Positions 34,650 through 44,003 of a DNA stretch of 64,000 nt are shown here, one piece after another. Within the stretch, counting starts at the first letter, position 1; each line of letters starts with the position of its first letter. The notes below the pieces were generated by a model, which saw only the letters and a list, made by a program, of their open reading frames with translations, was not told where the DNA came from and did not search any database. The stretch lies in the NCBI GenBank assembly GCA_905221605.1, contig CAJNDS010002551.1:248501-312500 (forward strand), in the 5' to 3' direction. The translations under genes and the position numbers were made by a program. This DNA is from Symbiodinium natans (taxonomy: Eukaryota; Sar; Dinophyceae; Suessiales; Symbiodiniaceae).

Positions 34650-34935
34650 CCCCGCTTTGTTTAAGCCGTGCAAGCTTGCCTCAAAGCATATGCCATATGC
34701 ACACTTTTGCGGAAACCCATCATGCGAGAATCGTCACATTTTCGGAAACCCATCATGCGAGAATCGTGTTTGCAAATGGGGGGGGCTGCGCCCCCCCCAA
34801 GCCCCCCGCTTTCTCAAGCCGTGCAAGCTTGCCTCAAAGCATATGCCATATGCACACATTTTCGGAAACCCATCATGCGAGAATCGTGTTTGCAAATGGG
34901 GGGGGGCTGCGCCCCCCCCAACCCCCCGCTTCCCG
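34650..34935. repeat. two-copy repeat with internal G8-CTGCG-C8 palindromes
   Basis: A unit of roughly 140 nt beginning GCCGTGCAAGCTTGCCTC occurs at about 34667 and again at about 34818. Each copy holds GGAAACCCATCATGCGAGAA (two such motifs in the first copy, one in the second), then TTTGCAAATG, then a G-run, CTGCG and a C-run that can fold as a hairpin. Frames open in three phases here are artefacts. Confidence 0.9.
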
Positions 34936-34937
34936 CA

Positions 34938-34966
34938 ACACACCCTACACCCTAAACCCTAAGCCG
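34938..34966. repeat. degenerate telomere-like repeat (CCCTAAA)
   Basis: The run CACCCTACACCCTAAACCCT is followed by AAGCCG. It resembles interstitial copies of the CCCTAAA/TTTAGGG telomere unit. Weaker copies follow at about 35097. Confidence 0.6.
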
Positions 34967-35209
34967 TAGTTCCGGACTGAAGGGGCAATGATACGAGGAG
35001 CAACCTTGACCCCGCAAACCGTAGAGCCTAATAAGACCCAAACCGTCCACCATAAGCCGCAAATCCTGATAGCATGTTTGCGGCCTACATGCGCAGTAAG
35101 CCCTAAACCGAAGCAAAGTTTCAGATTGAAGCATCCGAGGTTCCTCTTGAACCAGCCCCGGACGTTAACTAGCTTTTGAGTCCTGTCGGGGCCAACGATG
35201 GCCGCCCCG

Positions 35210-36780
35210 ACGCTCCAAGCGCGAGTTGCAAAAGGACGAAGGGTTGGACGTAATGTGTTGTTGTAGCACGTTGAGATTTGGACCTGTTCCGGACACGCGG
35301 TGCCGCTGAGAGGCCATCGGAAGCTGAAAACCAGCAAAATTCACCAAAAAAACCAAAAAAATGCACAGAAAAGAATTCCCACCAGAGGAGGACGACAGGC
35401 AGAACCAGGAGGGCATGTTCTGAAAACCACAAGAAAAGCAAGAAAAAGCAAGAAAATTCACAAAAAAAACCAGAAAAATTGACAAAAAAAATCCTCGCTC
35501 CCTGTCGACTGATCGGCTGGGCCGTCCGACATGGTGGAGCGAGCTGCAAGTTGACGCCGCCAGTGCCCCATTGCCCAAAGCCGACCATTTCTGCGGGTGC
35601 TCGGAGGCCAGGTTCCCAATGTCTCCAAAGTTCATAGTGTCATAGTGCTTTCATTGCCCAGCCGACTCCCATGAGCTCTCGCCGTAGCCGTGCCGGTCGT
35701 GCCGCTCTTCCATCTCCTGCCACATCGTGCCGCCCAGGCAGGCTATTTGATTCTGCAACCAGCACACCCAGCATTGCTCGTTATTGTACAAACCGTCGGA
35801 GAGACATTCCTGCCTACGTAGAATGCCATAGAACTCCAGAACGACGGCATTTCACATGAATCCCCCTATTGTGCGGGCGCATCATCAAACCGATTGGCTT
35901 TAGCCGTGCGAGAGGTGGAGATTCGAATTCCAACCACCGAAGTCTAGTTGATGACCGAGTTTGGCCTGAGCAGGGCAGATGTAAAACATTGTTGAAGAAC
36001 ACAAGAAAGCTCAGTGAGGTGGAAACACGATCGACAACATGATTCACTTTGTTGCTTGATTGGAAACCGCCTCTTGCACACCAAGTTCCTGCAGTGTGGT
36101 TACGACAACAAACCCCGGTTGACATTGGTCATAAAATCCGGCAATGTTGTCGTCCGTCGAACATAAATTTTGATTCGAGCGCTAAACACGAAACATGCGG
36201 AATCGCGAGGGCGGTGATGAGCACAGTCGAGATGCTTAAACACAACATCTTGTTGCACCCATGTTTGCTCAACATGCGTTCAATGACATTCTGCCGTCCT
36301 TGCCCTTGCTTGGCGTGCGAGGCAGGCCCGGAAACTCAGGTCATCCAAAAATGCTGAGCGGCAACCCTCTCATGCCGTTGCCCTCGCCCCCGCATGCAAG
36401 GCGAGCAGGGGACATGCTTTCGCGTACGTGAGCGTCGTATGCGGAACACCACCAAAGCTGATCTATGCCAGGATGTAGTGAGTTGGGAACCCGAGTCTGA
36501 CAGTCTGGAAGGGAGACGCCGCGTTTCGCTCCGCCAGGCGAGCACCAATTTCGTTTGTAAACGCATCTGTCCACTTTCTTCGACCTGTTACCCGCGTTAG
36601 ACTGGACGAAACACAAGCTGCATGGCTGCGGTTCGGCGGCCTCCGACATGGCTGCGGTTCGGCCGCCTCCGACACAGGACTTGTTGCGAGCACTGACAGC
36701 ATGGGCTCCGTGGCGCTACTTGCCATGCGCCAGCTGCTTATCGGGTTTTCTTGTTGTGGGTTGACTGCGAGCCCCCCACG
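35210..36780. other. gene-poor stretch
   Basis: An A-rich segment with AAAACC units lies at about 35325-35495. Open frames on both strands, such as Lys-rich 35278-35637 on + and Phe-rich 35165-35635 on -, reflect that composition. A 26-nt tandem duplication (CATGGCTGCGGTTCGGCGGC unit) lies at about 36620-36672. I recognise no gene. Confidence 0.4.
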
Positions 36781-36789
36781 TTTTTCTCT

Positions 36790-38395
36790 TGCCTGAGTTC
36801 GATGAGTTCACACCCTGGTTGCAGCCTGCATGGAGCGAATGGCTGCAAACAAGAAGGTCATCGGAGTTGACCCCACGTGGTCGTCCATGCTGTGCGAGTC
36901 TTCGTTGCCCGCCCACCCTCGCTCGACCCGCCCGTGTTCCCAGCATTGCTCCTCCGACTGCTTCGCATGCCACTTCCCCTCGTCACTGCCAGGTGCTGCC
37001 GTGTGACAGGATGCGCTTGGAACCATGCGCCCGGTCTGGGGTTCCATGGTAGCCCTTTTGCGAGGTCAGTCCTGCAACAGTGTGGGAGCTCAGGGCGGAA
37101 AGGACTGGCTCGATCTAACGCGGCAAGCAGCTCACGCAGCTCGGGAAGCTGGCCGTCACGTAGCTCGGCTGCCGGGGAAAGATCTCGCAAGGAGCCGACG
37201 CATCGTCCCCGAAACGCTGCCGGCAACACGACAGGCGCAGCGACGCAGCGACGCGCCCCGTTCAACTCAGGGTCTCCGACAGCGTATTAGGCAGGGCCGA
37301 TGGATGCGCTGACGCGACAGCGCCGGAGCGCACGTGGAAATTGTTTCGTTTCGCGAGCTTCCCCGTCTTCTCCTGCGCCGCAACGGCTCCTCGGCAGCCG
37401 CCAGGAACATGCCTGTTTGGGTCCGGGGCAGCTGTGGCATGTTGTCACGTGCTCTGCAGGTCTTTCCATGGGGTGCTAGCTTGGCAACAGGCGGGACACA
37501 TGACGACACTACACTTGCGGCCCTTCGCGATCCCACGCCAAGAAATCGCGGCAGAGCTGCTGCAGGTCGACTCGGCACAGTCCCGGCACCGCGTTAACCT
37601 TGACGCCACATGGCGCCACCCACCAGCATTACAGACTCCTGCTCGATCACTCGGCGAACACCTCCGTCGTCAATAGCCTTGCGCGAGCGGAAGCGCCTGC
37701 AACCGTCACCGATGCGCATTCCCTCCCTCGCCTCACGGCGCTGCGCAAGCCCGATGGCGTTCACGGCATCGCTAGCGGTGATGTTCTCCGGCGTCTCGTC
37801 TCCAGGGTGCTGGCTCGCATGTTTGTTGATTGGCTCGACCGCGCCACACACGCCCCTACCAGTGCGCCCTCAGGATGCCTTGGCCGCGCTCCTTCCCGTC
37901 GAAATTGACCCTGACGCCGATGGTCAGGTCCCCAGGTGCTGCAGGCCGAGGGCATGGAGCAGGGTGACCTGCCGGCGCCGGCTCTCTCGGCCGTCGGCCA
38001 TCAGGATGCCTTGCACGCAGCCTCGGTGGACTTAAAATTCCTCGCGGCGTTGCTTGACTCCTTGACGACCTGTACGACGTCACGTCCCTGAGAGCGCGAG
38101 CGCGAACGTCTCGACACCGTCATGGACGGCACAACATGCAGGCGCCGACACCCTGGGGCAGCGCGAGGCAGTGTGGCGGGGGGAGCGGCGGCACCCAGCG
38201 GTATGGCGGGGCGACAAACCGCCCGCCGAGCGCGGGTTTGTCACACGCCGGTTATCATCGGGCACAACGAATACGTGCAACAAACCGCGAACCGTGCAGA
38301 GGAGAAGCTTTTTGTGGACGCCGCCTCATGCGGCGTCGAAAGTACGCACGGACGTTCCGCAGCGCGGCGGCGGCGTGGGCTCGTCGTTGACCATA
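36790..38395 (+). mobile_element. decayed non-LTR retrotransposon, reverse-transcriptase part
   Basis: Blocks of a dinoflagellate-type reverse transcriptase appear on the + strand but in shifting frames: TLAALRDPTPR (about 37508), PRLTALRKPDGVHGIASGD and VLRRLVSRVLARM (about 37723-37820), EQGDLPAPALSAVGHQDAL (about 37954-38015), LDDLYDVTS (about 38056, the catalytic Asp pair), VWRGDKPPAERGFV (about 38200-38243) and IGHNEYVQQTANR (about 38260-38300). The need to change frame between blocks shows several indels, so it is a pseudogene copy. Segments upstream to 36790 are GC-rich and may belong to the same element. It ends at the CA-rich satellite. Confidence 0.65.
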
Positions 38396-38399
38396 TAGT

Positions 38400-38662
38400 C
38401 GCACACACACACACATATGTACACAGAATTACACAGATATGTACACACATATGTACACACACATGTACACACATATGTACACATATGTACACAGCTGTAC
38501 ACATATGTACACATATATACACACAGATGTACACAGATGTACACACATGTACACACATGTACACACATGTACACACATGTACACACATGTACACACACAC
38601 ATGTACACACATGTATGTACACACATGTACACACACACATGTAAACACACGCACACACATGT

Positions 38663-38728
<66 letters not shown>

Positions 38729-38787
38729 ACCCACACCCACCCACCCACCCACCCCCACCCACCCACCACCCACCACCCACCCACCCT
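38400..38787. repeat. CA-rich satellite: (ACACATGT)n, (CA)n, (CCCA)n
   Basis: Three blocks follow each other: ACACATGT-type units to about 38660, pure (CA)n to about 38725, and CCCA/CCCAC units to about 38785. All long frames crossing it (Tyr/Thr/His on +, Val/Cys on -) are artefacts. The satellite directly follows the reverse-transcriptase fragment and may have grown from its 3' end. Confidence 0.95.
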
Positions 38788-39528
38788 TTAGGGCTTCACA
38801 GCCCATCACCCTGGAACTAAGGACGTTCCAGTAGCCCTGGTGCTGACCCCTAAGCCGCGGGCTACGCAGCAGGTGCCCCAAGCTAGATTCACCCCACCTA
38901 TTTTTCACAGCTGGGGCTCCCGGCAAATATTAGGCCAGCCCTTTTAGGGATGAGCATACATCAGATTCGTCTTACAAGGCCTCATCTTTGCAACAGGACA
39001 GGTAACATTCTGTTTCGCCGGGCCGTTCGACCAACGTAGCTCTGGCCTTGTCACATTGTCTTGCAATCGGAAAAGGCCAACAAGAAAAAAATGGTCAACG
39101 GCATGTTCTAAGCACTGCAGGCGGCGTGACCAGACATTCCTCCAATGCAAAAACATGGGGCAAGAACGCACGGCATGAATGAAGCCCGGGCAGAACCGCA
39201 GATCCAAATGGTACTGGCTAAAAAGCGAAAGCGACGGGAGTTTGGCAACTTCACCGCGTCGCATCTGCCAACCAGTGCGTTCCAGGGCTGGACGGACACA
39301 ACGCTGCTTCCACTGTGCCAGAGATCGATTCATACAGCCAGGACCAACACCGAAAGCACCTGGCAAAGGACTGCCCGAAGCACACAGAATGCCACGAACT
39401 TGCTGTGCCCACGGCCTGCCAAACTACGGTGAGCACCACGCGGGTCAGCGGAACAAAGACGGCCAAACAGGTTTGCCTGGGCCTTCTTGACGCCGGCAGT
39501 GAAAGGGTGGCCAACCGAGCCCACTGCC

Positions 39529-39890
39529 TCAGCTGCTTATCAAGGCGACGCACAGATGCATCATCAAGGAAAAGACATAGCGACATTCAGACACCAGCGG
39601 GACGGCAGAACCCTGAAGTGAAAATTGGAAATCCAAAGGCCTGCAGTTGACCACCATAGCTGCAATTGTTTCAGGACAAATCCCGAAGCAGAACCGCCAG
39701 CGCTGACCCCAAGCGCCTCTCGCATTCAAAGCCCGTTGCAAGTCACTTTGGGTTTCGGCCAGGACAACCACGTCGTCTCGTCCCAGGATTCAAACATCAT
39801 CCCGTTGACCACAGATGCCCTGAGGTGTGCCCAAAAGGAAGGACGATCTGGCATGGGCATGCCTACATGAGGCGCGTAAAAGCTGCAAAT
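39529..39890 (-). pseudogene. reverse-transcriptase fragment of the LINE
   Basis: The minus-strand frame reads DDVVVLAETQSDLQRALNAR, then GAWGQRWRFCFGICPETIAA and FQFSLQGSAVPLVSECRY. DDVVVLAE is the catalytic (Y/F)xDD block followed by the conserved segment of LINE transcriptases. The residue pair before DD is altered (GRDD), and no upstream palm motifs are continuous in frame, so the copy is dead. Confidence 0.65.
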
Positions 39891-39968
39891 CAAAATTGGG
39901 CCAGACTGAGAAGGGGCAACGCACCTCCACCTAAAACATCCTAAAACGAAGTTGGGGGGTGTGGGAGT

Positions 39969-40217
39969 TCACGGCCCATGAGGATGAACTGGCACGCACC
40001 AAAAAACCAGCTTCGCAACCCCTGGTGCCTTGGGCCCGTCATAAGTGTATGGTTGGTCCGTAGGCAGACAGGCTCCATCTGGCGCTCTCGTTTCTTGCAC
40101 GCACAGCAAGTCTAGCCCCCATGAACGCAATAGATTTATCAGACCATGGAAGCCGTACTGCTCAGAACCATCTGGCAACCAGAACCGGTTAGTATTAAGC
40201 ACAGCCAAGCTCAACAC
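39969..40217 (-). pseudogene. AP-type endonuclease N-terminus of the LINE (truncated)
   Basis: The minus-strand frame contains LAVLNTNRFWLPDGSEQYGF, then LRSWGLDLLCVQETRAPDG and QPYTYDGPKAPG. The N-x-N at the start of the first strand and the QET motif with the catalytic Glu are typical of apurinic-type LINE endonucleases. Only the first 80 or so residues remain; the Asp/His catalytic residues of the C-terminal half are not seen. The frame shown starts at a GTG, not an ATG. Confidence 0.6.
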
Positions 40218-40720
40218 ATTCGGCTCCGACGACGGGAGCCGCAGCCGTTTCCCGAACCATCGGCATGCGCAAAGGCACGGATCGTATGAAAGGACTCACG
40301 GATGTGAGCAAGCAGGCTTGAAACAGCAACAGGCAAGCTGGAGCAAACGTCAGACAAATACTGTTGCAAGGGCCCTGCAAAAGCCGATGAGCGATTGGGA
40401 GCACGATTGCAACAGGTGCAGCTAAAACAGTGCGCCTGGCAGTAGCCGGTGCGGCACCCCGTGTTTACAGAAGCTTGGCAATCGTTACGACGACAAAGGG
40501 ATCGCTCTGGGCCATTCCGGGGCCTAACACATTCACAGCGTGAGCTTGTACAATGTTCTTGGCAGTAGCCAGTCAGACATTCATGGGCTACAAGGGCCCA
40601 GCAGTTGGGGCGCCTGCAGATACGTGCGCGGGGGGCTCTGCGGTTTGGCGCCGGCGGTGGAGCCGGGGGCACGTTAATGAGTACGTGACAAATTCTTTGA
40701 CGTCGCGCGGGATCGCACAT
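40211..40720 (-). CDS. Cys-rich ORF1-like protein of the LINE
   Basis: This 169-codon frame starts with ATG at 40720 and is intact. It carries two related Cys-rich units, around CRRPNCWALVAHECLTGYCQ and CRRNDCQASVNTGCRTGYCQ, each followed by a further HC and Cys cluster, so a tandem metal-binding fold is likely. In LINEs ORF1 binds the element RNA. The C-terminal part is Ser/His-rich. Its stop overlaps the upstream edge of the endonuclease frame by a few bases, a tight arrangement usual for coupled ORFs. No homology was checked. Confidence 0.55.
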   Translation of the reverse strand: MCDPARRQRICHVLINVPPAPPPAPNRRAPRARICRRPNCWALVAHECLTGYCQEHCTSSRCECVRPRNGPERSLCRRNDCQASVNTGCRTGYCQAHCFSCTCCNRAPNRSSAFAGPLQQYLSDVCSSLPVAVSSLLAHIRESFHTIRAFAHADGSGNGCGSRRRSRMC

Positions 40721-40849
40721 GATTCGTCAAAAACCGTCGATGTTTAGAATGATTCTAACATTGACGTGGCGTCCTGCTCAATCGCGTCATGCTCAATCGC
40801 AGTTTTGCCTACTCCTTCAAAAGGCCGGCCTACGGGCATGCAGGACTTA

Positions 40850-40960
40850 CCTGCTTACTATGTGAGGTCTTGTAGCTTAGCACAAGAGCTGTGCAGAATT
40901 GGCTTGCAATTGAATCAATTGAATGCGGACAAAACCAAGTTTTTTTTGCCACGCACCTTT
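40850..40960 (+). pseudogene. short reverse-transcriptase fragment, + strand
   Basis: The + strand encodes LAQELCRIGLQLNQLNADKT followed by KFFLPRT. This resembles the segment after the catalytic Asp pair of LINE transcriptases (helix, GLxLNxxKTK). It is opposite in orientation to the neighbouring LINE, so it comes from a separate insertion. Confidence 0.5.
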
Positions 40961-41024
40961 TTCCCAAGTCCAAAGCGGTCGATCTCAGCCTGCTGGGAGC
41001 TAGGTGCTGCGGGCGGTGGCCCTG

Positions 41025-41387
41025 TCACGGCATGCGGCTGGCAAGAGGAGGGGCCGAGCAGTCTGCCAAGGCATCGCTGAGGAGTGGGATGTCTCCATCG
41101 ACATTGCCAGTGTTCGCAAGAAGGAGGGCGAGGAGGCTGGCACAAAAGGCGCGCGTGGCTGCAAACGAGATGAGGGCAGACCAGCGCAGCACTTCTGCGG
41201 AGGTGGCTGCGCTCCTGGCGGTTGCAGGCGCGGCCCGCGCCCTGCAGCGGGCGAGCTGGCGGACGAACCCTGCAGCCTCGGCACTCCCGCGGCCTCCGAT
41301 CTCGAGAGCGAGCACGGTCAAGCGGGAGCGGGCTGATCGGCCGATCTCCGGGTACGTCCGCTCCTTGGCCTGGCGAGCCAAGCGCAA
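41025..41387 (-). pseudogene. C-terminal reverse-transcriptase ORF fragment, minus strand
   Basis: The minus-strand frame contains LTVLALEIGGRGSAEAAGFV, then RQLARCRARAAPATARSAAT and VLRWSALISFAATRAFCASL. This is the conserved C-terminal region found in the dinoflagellate retroelement ORFs (GGRWSxEAxxFVRxLARxRA). A related region occurs on the + strand at about 46340-46560. The copy is truncated at both ends. Confidence 0.55.
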
Positions 41388-41406
41388 CGCGGCACCAGTG
41401 GTGCAG

Positions 41407-41425
41407 CCGCGCGCGCGCGCGCGCG
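41407..41425. repeat. (GC)n run, potential Z-DNA
   Basis: About 19 nt of alternating G and C (nine GC units) lie at the upstream edge of the 41.0-41.4 kb retroelement fragment. Confidence 0.8.
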
Positions 41426-41880
41426 GCTGGGGGCACCGGTAGTTTTTTTTTTTTGTATCGCTCCTTTTTGCACCCGCTGTTTTGGGTTCAAGGGTTGGGG
41501 CTACCGTCAGGGCTCACAATCCGGCTGCCCTGGGCGCTCGGCGAGCAACTCCCCCAGCGGCAGCTCTGGTCATCCCCCGCGTTGCACGACTGACTGCACC
41601 GGCAGCTCAAGCAGCGTTTGTCGCAGTGCCGCAAATGACGCGAGGCAATGCCACCGCCGGGTGAGCGCCCGGCCGGCCGCGGCCGCATGCCACGACCAAC
41701 CGACAACGCCCTTGCCCGCCAGCCCGCAGCTCCGGGTTCGTGCGATGTTTGCGCGCCTCGGCGTGGCGAAGCGCGCCACCGGGCTCAACGTCGGCTCCTG
41801 GACGGGGCTCTCCGCACCGCTGCAGTGGGCTGACGAGCTACGCGTTTTCCCGAAAGCTTCAACGAAGGGTTCTTCGGAAA

Positions 41881-41912
41881 AAAAAAGAAAAAAAAAAAAA
41901 AAAAAAAAAAAA
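41881..41912. repeat. poly-A tract
   Basis: An almost pure run of about 30 A (a single G near its start) lies between the first anchor of the duplicated frame and its CACCACACTACC array. The second copy has only a short A-rich run at the matching place. Confidence 0.9.
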
Positions 41913-42127
41913 CGTTAGCCCTACCACACTACACTACCATCACCACACTACAATCACCACACTACCATCACCACACTACCATCACCACACTACCATCACC
42001 ACACTCCAATCACCACTACCATCACCACACTACCATCACCACAGTACCATCACATCACCTCCTCTATTAAATTCTCTCTTATTTCTTAGGCTGGGATGGG
42101 TCTCGCCGCGGCTAGCGCGATGCACCC

Positions 42128-42680
42128 CTCTGCGGGGATCGTGCGTGTCGGAGCGCTCCCGCTGTGCGTTTTTGCGCATGTGGATTTGTCCCCGCGCACC
42201 CTCTGCGGGGATCGTGCGTGTCGGAGCGCTCCCGCTGTGCGTTTTTGCGCATGTGGATTTGTCCCCGCGCACCCTCTGCGGGGATCGTGCGAAGAAATTA
42301 CCCTTAGCCACGAAGAAATTACCCTTAGCCACGAAGAAATTACCCTTAGCCACGAAGAAATTACCCTTAGCGTGTCGGAGCGCTCCCGCTGTGCGTTTTT
42401 GCGCATGTGGATTTGTGCCTGCGCACCCTCTGCGGGGATCGTGCGTGTCGGAGCGCTCCCGCTGTGCGTTCTTGCGCATGTTACAACTTGCTTCGTACAC
42501 CCTCTGCGGGGATCGTGCGTGTCGGAGCGCTCCCGCTGTGCGTTTTCGCACATTTTACAACTTGCTTCGCACACCCTCTGCGGGGATCGTGCGTGTCGGA
42601 GCGCTGCCGCTGTGCGTTTTTGCGTATTTTGAAGCGTGGTCGTGCACCCTCTGCGGGGATCGTGCGTGTCGGAGCCTTCC
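42128..42680. repeat. 73-74 nt minisatellite, eight units
   Basis: The motif CTCTGCGGGGATCGTGCG starts at 42128, 42201, 42274, 42428, 42502, 42576 and 42649, spacing 73-74 nt, with one enlarged interval at 42274-42428. Each unit also holds GTGTCGGAGCGCTCCCGCTG and GCGTTTTTGCGCATG. Because 73 is not a multiple of three, the same repeat is read in successive frames of the 347-codon open frame that crosses it. Confidence 0.92.
42291..42372. repeat. 21-nt tandem repeat nested in the 73-nt minisatellite
   Basis: Four copies of GAAGAAATTACCCTTAGCCAC-type units (21 nt) interrupt one 73-nt unit after GATCGTGC. The last copy ends directly in GTGTCGGAGCG, so the larger unit resumes without loss. Confidence 0.92.
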
Positions 42681-42689
42681 TCACAAATG

Positions 42690-42968
42690 TAGTACGCCGC
42701 GGACGCCCGGAGCTGCCGTAGCTGGAAAGTCGACTTTTTGTAGTACAAACGTAGTACGCCGCGGACGCCAGGAGCTGCCGTAGCTGGAAAGTCGACTTTT
42801 TGAGTCCGCGGACGCCCGGAGCTGCTGTGGCTGGAAAGTCGGCTTTTTGTAGTACAAACGTAGTACGCCGCGGACGCCCGGAGCTGCCGTAGCTGGAAAG
42901 TCGACTTTTTGTAGTACAAACGTAGTACGCCGCGGACGCCCGGAGCTGCCGTGGCGCGAAAGTCGACT
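42690..42968. repeat. about 60-nt minisatellite, five units
   Basis: Units contain GTAGTACGCCGCGGACGCCC, GGAGCTGCCGTAGCTGG and AAAGTCGACTTTTTG. The third unit is shortened. The array joins directly to the second copy of the 1.12-kb frame at AAAGTCGACTTTTCCCG. Confidence 0.9.
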
Positions 42969-43261
42969 TTTCCCGAAAGCTTCAGCGAAGGGTTCTTCGG
43001 AGAAACAACAAAAACGTTAGCCCTACCACACTACCACACACTCGCACTACCACACACTCACACTACCATCACCACACTACAATCACCACACTACCATCAC
43101 CACACTCCTACCACACACACACACTACAATCACCACACTACCATCACCACATTCCAATCACCACACTCCACACATCACCTCCTCTATTAAATTCTCTCTT
43201 CTTTCTTAAGCTGGGGTGGGTTTCGCCGCGGCCAGCGCGATGCACCACTCTGCGGGGATCG

Positions 43262-43884
43262 TGCGTGTCGGAACTCTAGGGCTTCGAAAACGTCGCACAT
43301 ACCGTGGGCGCGGAACTCTGGGGCTTCGAAAACCTAGCAAATACCGTGGGCGCGGATCTCCGGGGCTTCGAAAACCTCGCAAACACCGTGGGCGCGGGCG
43401 CGAAACTCTGGGGCTTCGAAAATGTCGCAAATACCGTGGGCGCGGAACTCTGGGGCTTCGAAAACGTCGCAAATACCGTGGGCGCGGAACTCTGGGGCTT
43501 CGAAAACGTCGCAAATACCGTGGGCGCGGAACTCTGGGGCTTCGAAAACGTCGCAAATACCGCAGGCGCGGAACTCTGGGAGATAGAAAACATCACAAAA
43601 ACCGTGGGCGCGGATCTCTGGGGCTTTGAAAACGTCACAAACACCGTGGGCACGCAACTCTGGGCTTCGAAAACCTCGCAAATACCGTGGGCGCAGAACT
43701 CTGGGGCTTCGAAAACGTCGCAAATACCGTGGGCGCGGAACTCATGGGGCTTCGAAAACATCGCAAATACCGTGGGCGCGGAACTCTGGGGCTTCGAAAA
43801 CCTCGCAAATTTTGTGGGCGCGGAACTCCGGGGCTTCGAAAACCTCGCAAAGACCGTGGGCGCGGAACTCTAGAGCTTCGAAAA
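43262..43884. repeat. 42-nt minisatellite, about 15 units
   Basis: The unit GAACTCTGGGGCTTCGAAAA plus CGTCGCAAATACCGTGGGCG and CG is exactly 42 nt, repeated about 15 times with small changes. It encodes LWGFENVANTVGAE in one + frame (189-codon frame 43304-43873), GLRKRRKYRGRGT in a second, and FSKPQSSAPTVFA on the minus strand. Because the unit is a multiple of three, several frames stay open; this alone does not show that any is translated. Confidence 0.92.
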
Positions 43885-43975
43885 CGGCGCACTAGCACTA
43901 CGCTACCATCGCAACATTACCATCACCACATTATCATCACCCCATTGCCGTCATCGCGCCACCATCGCCTCAGCT

Positions 43976-44003
43976 ATACTTACTTACTTACTTACTTACT
44001 ATA
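43976..44003. repeat. (ACTT)n short tandem repeat
   Basis: About six copies of ACTT stand at the right border of the minisatellite block. Confidence 0.8.

Larger units (their letters stand above)
38944..40720 (-). mobile_element. LINE-type retrotransposon on the minus strand, decayed
   Basis: Read from 40720 downward, parts occur in the order expected of a LINE: a Cys-rich ORF1, the start of an AP-type endonuclease (40216-39969), and a reverse-transcriptase piece (about 39890-39529). A further minus-strand frame at 39366-38944 is compatible with a 3' part. The endonuclease and transcriptase are not continuous, and much of each domain is missing, so this copy is truncated internally and inactive. 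Confidence 0.7.
41845..43975. repeat. tandemly duplicated 1.12-kb frame filled with different minisatellites
   Basis: The sequence TTTTCCCGAAAGCTTCAACG at 41847 recurs as TTTTCCCGAAAGCTTCAGCG at 42968. ATCACCTCCTCTATTAAATT at about 42054 recurs at about 43174, and the following GCGCGATGCACC-CTCTGCGGGGATCG block also recurs. The offset is 1,120-1,122 nt in each case. Between these shared anchors each half carries its own CACCACACTACCAT array. After the shared CTCTGCGGGG seed, the first half expands a 73-nt unit and the second half a 42-nt unit. Confidence 0.85.

Noticed and set aside
34021-34673. Lys/Glu-rich and Phe/Leu-rich proteins of over 200 codons
   Set aside because: Pure (AAAG)n microsatellite translated in both directions.
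36858-37290. Overlapping 135-137 codon frames on both strands as host genes
   Set aside because: GC-rich frames with no domain; the position next to transcriptase blocks suggests retroelement sequence.
38241-38926. Cys/Val-rich and Tyr/Thr/His-rich proteins
   Set aside because: Translation of the CA-rich satellite.
41740-42783. 347-codon + strand protein with repeated GIVRVGALPLCVFAH segments
   Set aside because: It starts in retroelement debris, crosses poly-A and a 73-nt minisatellite that shifts frame each unit; open length is explained by the repeat.
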